Shown here one piece after another: positions 40,784 to 47,798 of a stretch of 47,798 bases of DNA (within the stretch, counting starts at the first letter, position 1; each line of letters starts with the position of its first letter). The translations under genes were made by a program, and so were the position numbers. The notes under the pieces are model-generated. The model saw only the letters and a list, made by a program, of their open reading frames with translations. It searched no databases and was not told where the DNA came from. The DNA lies in contig MSJI02000931.1 in the NCBI GenBank assembly GCA_001931905.2, positions 1 to 47,798 on the forward strand, given 5' to 3'. The stretch comes from Cladosporium sp. IMV 00045 (Eukaryota > Ascomycota > Dothideomycetes > Cladosporiales > Cladosporiaceae).

Positions 40784-43700
40784 CTACATGATCCCAAGTT
40801 TAGACCATAGCTCCCGGGATCGATCATCAACTAATGCACCTTGACCCGCGAGAAATTGAGCGACCGACTTGTGCCTTAGTTCAAGCGCGATGAGTAATGC
40901 ACTCCCACCCGTGCTTCTTTTGATGTTGATGTCAGCACCACGCTCCACGAGCATTCGAACGAGATCTTTGTTGCCGTTTCGACAAGCGTACCAAAGCGCG
41001 GTCGTCCCATCGATTTCAGCGGCGTCGACATCCGCTTCCGATCCAATCAGCAAACGTGCGACTGCCACGTGATCCTGCTCGATCGCAGCCGCTAGTGGGC
41101 TCTGTCCCCATTCATCGCGTTTGTCGACATCGGCGCCCTGCTCGAGGAGTAGTCGAACAATAGACTCGTGGCCGCCACCAGAGCATGCATGAAATAGGGC
41201 GGTCTTTCGGTTGTTTGAAGGGAAGTGGCGTACATCAGCACCCATTTCGATGAGCAAGCGAGCAATACGTTCATGCCCTCCCCTGCAAGCAACACCTAGT
41301 GCATCGCCAAGTACCTCGTTGTTTTTACTCATTTCTGCACTTTCGGAGAGCCAGAAACGCACGATTGATTCGTGACCTGTATGTGAAGCAGCCATAAGCG
41401 CACCGTACAATGCTTTCTTGTCCTCCCTCAGATCTGCGCTTTCTTGGAGCAGGCAACGTACGATTGCTTCTTGGCCTCCCCTTGAAGCTCCTACCAGCGC
41501 TGCACGGAGTGCTATCTTGTCATAACTTAAATTCGTCCTTAACAAGAAGCGTACGATTGTTTCGTGGCCTCTTTCTGAAGCCTCCTCAAGAGCCATTGGT
41601 TCAACTTCAACTTTGAGGCCTTCACGTATCAACAGGCGAACAATGTCTACATGACCAGCGCCGCAAGCTGCTTTCAACGGAGCAGTTCATCGCCAACCGC
41701 GCCCTGGCTGGTTGAGGTCGATTCTTTTACGTATTAGTAGAAGTACCAGAGCTTGATCGCCTGAAGCGCAAGCTTCAGTGATGGGAGACCAGTATGAGTG
41801 TCGCTAGCATTGGCCCCCTTCGCAAGCAATTCTTTTGACATGTCGACATCTCCCTTTCGACACACTTTCCCCAGTGCCATAGTGAGCGCAAATTGGCAGT
41901 GTTTGTTTTTCGCATCTGCATCCGATATGTGGCCAATTAGAAGACGAAGAAGGCCAAACCGGCCTAATTCAGAGCCAAAGTCATCGGGTTTCGATGCTGC
42001 TACAGCAATTGCAGTTTGCTCTCTGGAAATGGCTCTTGGGTTGAACGGCTTAAGCTTTGCCTCAAGCAGGGCCTTTACTGTCTCAAGGTCGGAGTCGCAT
42101 GTTGCTCGATACACAAGAGAACCGTTGTCTTTGCTGCGATAGCATTCAGAGGGAACTTTGTCGAGAATGACGCGTATTGACTGGAAGTCTTTGCTCTGTA
42201 AAGCAGCAGTGAGAAGTCGATGATACCATTCGTGGGCAGCAAGATCGGGAATTGACAAAGTTTCTAAAGCAATTTCCAAGAGTTTGGCGAGGCCCCGACT
42301 TGCAAAGACATGCGCCAGAGAGAACGATTCGCTATGTTGATGTTTCTTGTATTTCGCAAGGACATTGTGAAGTTTCTTCCAGACAGCGAGGTCGAAAGAG
42401 CCAACCAAATCTTGTTGGTCAACTCCGCCATCGTGCGCCTCATTTGCGTGGTGCAAGGCATTCATGATGACGTACTGTAAGAACGGCAAGGTATTTATCG
42501 TGCTTTGACGAAGCTCTTTATGTTCTTGCGAGCCAACATCTGGGAGTAGGGTTGGCAGCTGCATCTGGGCGCAAGGCTCGGTTGATAGGTATGCAAAGCA
42601 GCAACGCTTAAGCTGATCATGGCTTTTGGCAACCATATTTGTTCGCAGTGCTGGCTCAAGATTGGCAAGGCCTTCATCGTCCAGAAAATGCGTTCTGACC
42701 AGCTCGTGGATGAATTGTACTCTTGGCTTCTTGCCTCTGGTCATTTCGGCTAGGCCTTTTGATGAGTCAAGGATAAACTTATCAATGTTCTTGGTTGACA
42801 ACGCCAATTTCAAGTGGGAATCCTCCGAAAGCGCTCCATCTACGCATTGAATTGCAATGTAGAGCTCTTCCCGACTGAGAGGCCTCTTGGAAAACAGAAT
42901 CCACTGCAACAGGGGCACAAGGTGTCTTGAGGATCTACCCCTTTGCAAGATCTCCTCGATCAATTCAGAATTTTACCTCTTCTGGCATATGTTCCAAAAG
43001 TTTCCGGGCGGCTTGTGCATTTCCACGGTCACACTCTCCGTTCAAAACATCGACGACTAGCTTCACCCACAGGAAGACTCCTGATGCTCGCCGTTCGATC
43101 TCTGCCACCATCTCTTGCTTCAGCTTTCTGTTGTCGATCTGAAGTTTGCTTCGGACATACTTGGCCATGTCGTCTCCGTGCTCTGTCGAATTTTCAAGGA
43201 CGATGGTCTCACTTTTGCGAATGCTGATTCGTGGATAGTGCCGACTCGCGAAGCAGACGTAGAGCTGAACTCCGTTGATCACCGACAGCTGACCTAATTC
43301 TTCGAAGAAGGACACCAGGTTCTTCGCGTCTTGTTCGGGACATTCGTCCAGTGCGTCGAGATAGCAAGTCAAACGATCAGAGGCGAGGTTCTCCACCATG
43401 TCACGGAATACGTCTTGGAGGAGATTGAGAGACCAGCCAAGTCGGAGTACAGAGGCCACACGTCTCCTGTTAAGTAGTGGTTTGAGGCGGGGAAGTTTGT
43501 CGAAAAGCTGATATAGGAGAGATCGGTACATTCCCTCCAAGGACCTCTCCATGAGCGCTCCGCGTGCGTTGAAGAAAAAACAAATGACCGTTCCGTTGTC
43601 TCTGCCTTTTTTTTCGGCTTTTTGAAAAGCGTACTTCATGAGCGTGGATTTGCCCGTTCCGGCTTTGCCTTTGATCCAGAAAAATCCATGGTGTCTGGTT

Positions 43701-44101
43701 ATCATGCGAAGGTCTTGCCATCTGCGGTACCCTTCCCGGTCGAGCAGCCAGTCGCAAGTGGAAGGAAGGTTATTTGAAATGGTGAGGTAACGGGAGTCCT
43801 GCTCATCGAACAGTAGGCTCTCGAGAGCGCTTTCGATCGCGTCTGGCTCGGATGACTTCGAACCACTTGCTGTAGCTTCTTCGCCATGATGAACGTGCAA
43901 GTCGCCGTAATGATTCCCAACGTGCATACGAGTATGACCGTCGGCGGTGATGCGATAGAATACGTTTTGCGACGAGGAACCTCGGCGCCTAATTCGGTCA
44001 TTGCGGCGGTCACCTTCGTGGAGTTCAACGCCATCGTTATCGTCAACGCTGTCATCGTCGTCGACTCTTTGTCGCTTGCGCCTTGAATGAATGTCGGCCA
44101 T
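40784..44101 (-). pseudogene. NACHT-ankyrin NLR-like gene, broken in three places
   Basis: Read from ATG 44101. A charged N-terminus contains a Gly-Asn/His-rich stretch (about 59-73), then RYLTISNNLPSTCDWLL, a NACHT NTPase with Walker A GKAGTGKST (145-153) and Walker B LTCYLDALDEC, then winged-helix-like sequence (LLQWILFSKRPLSREELYIAI), then about nine ankyrin repeats. This is the fungal STAND/NLR layout. Three lesions interrupt it. The frame ends at TGA 42965-42967 and resumes in another frame, compatible with one extra A in the run at 42971-42974. A second shift lies at about 41783-41785, compatible with a missing C. An in-frame TGA is at 41687-41689. No GT-AG intron resolves them. Intact relatives act in non-self recognition and cell death. 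Here the product would be cut after the NACHT region unless some breaks are sequencing errors. Confidence 0.8.
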
Positions 44102-44736
44102 GATTAAAATTCGTCCCAGCTGTTTCTCATGGTTTGGTCCTGTTGAAGGGGAAATGATCCAAAAACCACGACTCCCACGAGAAGGCTGACGACCAGCCAA
44201 GATCCCTCTGCCTGAGTCTTACCTGCAGCATCAGCCTGCCTCGTGATACCTCGTGGAAATCCAATGAAACGGCACACCGCAACGTCAACTTCATGCATGC
44301 GAGGCGAACTCAGCCATCCATGGCGCCCAATCGTGCTCGCCAGCCGAGTCGTTTCTCAAGCTCACGCCATGAATGCGTCTGTTAGGGACGGAACCTCTAA
44401 CTACTTGCAACGGCAGTGCTGTGGAAGCTTCAAATCTTATGGAATGTTGTGTGAAAATCGTGGAAACGCTTGCAACGCTCAGTATTGTGGAAACATTAGT
44501 GCATACCGCATTGTTAATCAAGGCTGCAATAGCAACGCAAGCCGCTGAATATGCAACAGAATGAGGATAATGAAAATTTCATCAGAGACAGACGCATGGC
44601 GAAATTAGGAGTCGAATATCAATACCGTCCACCCCCAAAGACAACACCACCCACCAAACCCACCCAAACAAACCCCCCAAAAGAATAAAATCCCACTCCA
44701 TCCCCTCCTAACACCACCCAACCCCCCTCCTTCAAC
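44102..44736. other. Upstream region of the NLR-like gene
   Basis: 635 bases with the promoter of the NACHT gene and the 3' end of the third regulator. A C-rich, A-rich low-complexity stretch lies at about 44627-44730. No gene is seen. Confidence 0.45.
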
Positions 44737-47700
44737 TCAAATATAACTCAACCGCACAACAACCTTCTTCTTTCCTTTCGGCCCCCTCCTATCCCTTCTC
44801 TTTGCCTCCTCAGCAGCGTCCAGCTGCATGTCCGGCCCGTCCGCCCAGCACCAGCGGTCGCCGCCTTGGAAAGGATGGATCCCCGGCTGCCGCATGGAGT
44901 AGTTGCACACGAGGCAGACGAAGCCGATGCCGGGGCGGAAGCGGTAGCCGGAGGGGTGCTGGGTGTTGATGGGCAGAGGTTGTTCTGCGGTGGTTGGAGG
45001 AGGTTGTTGGGGGGCGGTGGGGAGGGGTTGTTGGGTTTGGGTTTGGACTTGTTGCTGTGTCGTGTTGTCTGGGTAGGTGGTTTGGTCTAGGAGGGTGGGC
45101 TGCTGTGGGAGGCCTGGCGGGGGTTGGTAGGTGTGTTGTAGGGGCATTTGAATCCCCGGCTGGGGTGGTGGAATTGGCGCGGGCCCGATTTGAACTTGTT
45201 GCATCGGTGGTGGATGTCCATGTGGGTGTGCGTGGGATTGCGCAGTTTGGAACTCTTGAGAATTGGGATCCATGATGCCTGACTGGAAGTAGTCTGGATT
45301 GACCGGCTGCCAGGACATCATTTGATCTTGGTTGAAGTCGAAGTTGTTGAGATCGCCGAGAAGCCCTTGCGGATTTCCAGGAGGCATGCCATCGAATCCC
45401 ATGCCCGGCTCGTGGAATGGCTCAAAGCTCCCAATGCTTGGCTGCTGCTGTGGTGCGAAGTTTTGCGACATGTCAGGTGCTTGTTGGGTTGGTTCGAAGT
45501 CCCTTGCCCTGCCTTTCCCCTTTCCCACGTACGGCATTGTCTCATTGGAGTCAATCAGCTGTAACGGATTCCCAAGAGAAGTGTTGCGCCGCGGCTGCGG
45601 TGGAAGCATGGCTTGCTCATTCGCGCCGGGTAATTGAAAGGTCTCCCAGATCATGGCGTCAGCAGCATCTTGCATGGACGACCGGCGGCGACCCTGTTGA
45701 TTGAAGTCCGGCAATGTGATGCCTCCTCCACGACGACCGGAGCCCTGTTGCGGATTGCTACCGTAACCCGTAACGGCATTGCTGTCAATAATCGGAAGAA
45801 ATGTTTGCTCGGGCGCCAATAGTGCCTGCTACAGGAAGAAGAAGTTTAGCGACGATTCCACAACGAAATATCATACTATGGTGTGGAGTTCGGCGGTACT
45901 GCATTCTCCTCATCCAAGGTATCCGGCACCGATGGTCCACCATATCCTCCCCAATGGCCAAACTGAGAATGCGGATTGGTATTGAAGGTTGACTGTGCCA
46001 TCGAAGCAGATGGATCGTTGAAACCGTACTGTTGTGGCGCAGCATACCCTGGCGGCTGTACTGGGTAGCTTTGCGGCATGCTCGAGCCCTGTTGAGGGAA
46101 AGCTGGTTGCTGTGGTTGTCGAGATTGAGTCGTAATATACTCCTGGGATGAGCCGGCGTGTCCGTAGGCTGGCCTTCCCGGCGGAGCTGCAAAGTTCTGC
46201 ATGGGCGGCGGGGATTGGTAGAGAAGAGGACCTTGGGCGCTGTTGTGTGGCGACCCATACTGACTGCTGCCATTGTTACTACCAATAGAGCCGGTGGAGC
46301 TCTGGTGCCATGTGCTTGGACGCCTGGTCCCTGCCCTGACTTCCAAGTCGCGGAGGCGGCCTGTCAGATCTTCAAGCAGATCGGCGGTTTCATTCTGATA
46401 ACGTTGATTCCAGCTGTTGAATGAAAATTAGTTTGCATGCCCTTCAAGTCGACAACTTTATGCATACCTCATGTAACCCCATCGGATACCGAAGCGAGAA
46501 AGACACTCGGATATTTGCCTGATGCAAGTAATACTTCTCAGAGTGTTGAAGTGCTGTGCATTATCGCCAGGCGGAACGCTGATTTGAGGGAGGGCAGGCT
46601 GCGGTTTTGTATTAGCTTTGATCTCAGGTCGAGGTGGGTTGACACCGTTCAGTAATCCTTCCATGTTCTGCTGCAACACGTCAAGGAACTGGCGGCCAGT
46701 CATGTACACCCTCATGGCATCGTAAAAAGTTGTGGGCGCCGCACTATTGACGTCGTTCGTACGCTGCATCATCAGGGTTGCAAAGCGAATGCAGTACTCG
46801 AATATCAGAGTTTGCGCAAATGGTATGATCGTAGGCACTCGAGGCGACGGCGAAAGCACGTAAACGTAAGAGTACAGCAGATCCAACTCGAAGAACGCGC
46901 GCATGTTCGGTGGCGTCGTCGGTGATACGTTCTCGAACCAGGTCTTCATCTCATCGCACATGGCCCAGATGTACGGGTAGGGCTCTTCCCATTCAGATCG
47001 TCCGGATTGGAAGAGGTCGGAATACCACTTGGATTGCAAACGGCGCAGATTGATCAGGTCCAGGGTGTGTTGATTAGACTTCATCCAGGCCATAGCTCTG
47101 ACCTCCTGAGGCTGCGGATTCTGGGATTGTGCGGGTTGCTGACGCGCGAAAGGTACTTTCACCTTGGTGCTGTTATCGGAGAAGGAGAAGGCACGAGTCT
47201 GCACCAGGGAAGTTGATCGATCAAAGCAGTAAATGCACCAGAAAACTCTCCGTCTGATTTCCAGCGTGTGCTTCGACATGGCAGCACCTTTGGGCGGATC
47301 CTGATGCAGACCGAGATCGACCATAGCGCGAGAAGCCGCGCCGATGAGACTCCAAGAGTCAAAGTGATGAGGGTCCAGCATTGCGTATTCCACGAGCAAC
47401 ACAAGTGCTTGTACGCTTGAGATGGATCCGGGGTGCAAAACTTCCTCTGAATGCTCCAAAGCTGCACATACATGGCCAATGCCCTCCAGATAGTACTGAT
47501 CCCCACTTCGTTCTGAGAGAGTGGCACTTGCGATTGCCAATACCATCCGCAACATCCAATGGTCTTTGGGCTCGATCAGGTCTGGGTTGCCACGGTAGAC
47601 ATTGTTGATGGAGTTGTAGAAGCTTGCTTTGTCGAAGACAGGGACAAGTTGGAAGAAATTGTTGAAGTAGTGCTCTACAAGTTGTGCAGTAATGTGCCGG

Positions 47701-47798
47701 GCTGGAAGATCCTTAGTCGTTCCTTGAGGCAGTGGGTCCTTCGTGCAGGCGGACAAGATCAAACGAGCATATGACATTGCTGAAGTGAATCCATAGAA
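44737..47798 (-). CDS. Fungal-specific transcription factor, 5' end missing
   Basis: The gene runs off the right edge. Visible exons are 47798-46468, 46413-45900 and 45825-44737 (introns of 54 and 74 bp), 977 codons including the stop. The first visible part (TSAMSYARLILSACTKDPLP, then ITAQLVEHYFNNFFQLVPVFDKASFYNSI) and SWSLIGAASRAMVDLGLHQDP belong to the fungal-specific transcription factor domain, as does EIRRRVFWCIYCFDRSTSL. So a Zn2Cys6 cluster is expected upstream, outside the window. The rest is low-complexity Gln/Pro/Gly/Ser sequence. The C-terminus has a separate ordered block (YRFRPGIGFVCLVCNYSMRQ and WCWADGP) and a basic tail (RRDRRGPKGKKK). The open frame continues to the edge ahead of the first visible ATG (47777), so that ATG is not the start. 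Targets are unknown. Confidence 0.85.

Noticed and set aside
41690..41750. A 39-base intron with a TACTAAT branch explaining the NLR break
   Set aside because: A GTACTT donor and CCAG acceptor exist, but splicing leads to a stop in the new frame and does not join the ankyrin repeats.
42944..42981. A short intron at the first NLR break
   Set aside because: The possible GT-AG pairs are 22 or 37 bases long, below the usual fungal minimum, and the 37-base one runs straight into a stop.

Overview
The window is nuclear DNA of a filamentous ascomycete (Pezizomycotina). Dothideomycetes is my best guess, with moderate confidence. Four things point there. Genes are spaced at about one per 2.4 kb and have short GT-AG introns, about 48 to 90 bp, often with a CTAAC or CTGAC branch site. 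There are three Zn2Cys6 regulators and a NACHT-ankyrin (fungal NLR) gene. The two tRNA genes carry short introns. The left edge (1 to about 1290) has the signature of repeat-induced point mutation (RIP): CpA/TpG almost absent, TpA very frequent, CpG kept.

Layout. 1-1925: RIP-degraded repeat and its border. 1926-2867: NmrA-like oxidoreductase (+). 3487-4797: casein kinase 2 regulatory subunit (-). 5784-8546: glutamine-rich Zn2Cys6 regulator (-, three exons). 9140-9853: small secreted cysteine-rich protein (-). 10495-12702: secreted GH42 beta-galactosidase (-). 13493-15543: FAD monooxygenase with an N-terminal NTF2-like part (-). 16564-18202: second Zn2Cys6 regulator (-). 18714-19919: six-exon aldo-keto reductase (-), divergent from a five-exon Gfo/Idh/MocA dehydrogenase (20870-22178, +). 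23242-25055: MFS sugar transporter (+) with a reading-frame break. 25251-26918: MFS anion:cation symporter (-), convergent with it. 26919-28617: no gene seen. 28618-31530: DNA ligase I (-), divergent from a Cid2/Mix23-type protein (32081-32736, +). 33213-34189: secreted short peroxygenase (-). 34713-34794: tRNA-Gln(CTG) (-). 35087-36049: mitochondrial JmjC/cupin-8 protein (+). 36704-36790: tRNA-Asp(GTC) (+). 37121-39268: Rix7 AAA ATPase (-), divergent from the ESCRT-III subunit Vps20 (39691-40431, +). 40784-44101: decayed NACHT-ankyrin gene (-). 44737-47798: third fungal transcription factor (-), cut off at the window edge so that its DNA-binding end is missing.

How they fit together. The stretch 10.5-26.9 kb reads as an accessory carbon-utilisation block: a secreted glycosidase, two transporters, an aldo-keto reductase, a Gfo/Idh dehydrogenase, a monooxygenase and a regulator. 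The reductase and dehydrogenase share a divergent promoter with four CGGATA hexamers, two of them forming an inverted repeat. The rest (CK2 beta, ligase I, Cid2/Mix23, Rix7, Vps20, tRNAs) is housekeeping. Frame-breaking lesions occur in the sugar transporter (one) and the NLR-like gene (three).

Exon coordinates below were worked out by hand from splice motifs, reading frame and family motifs; no search was run.
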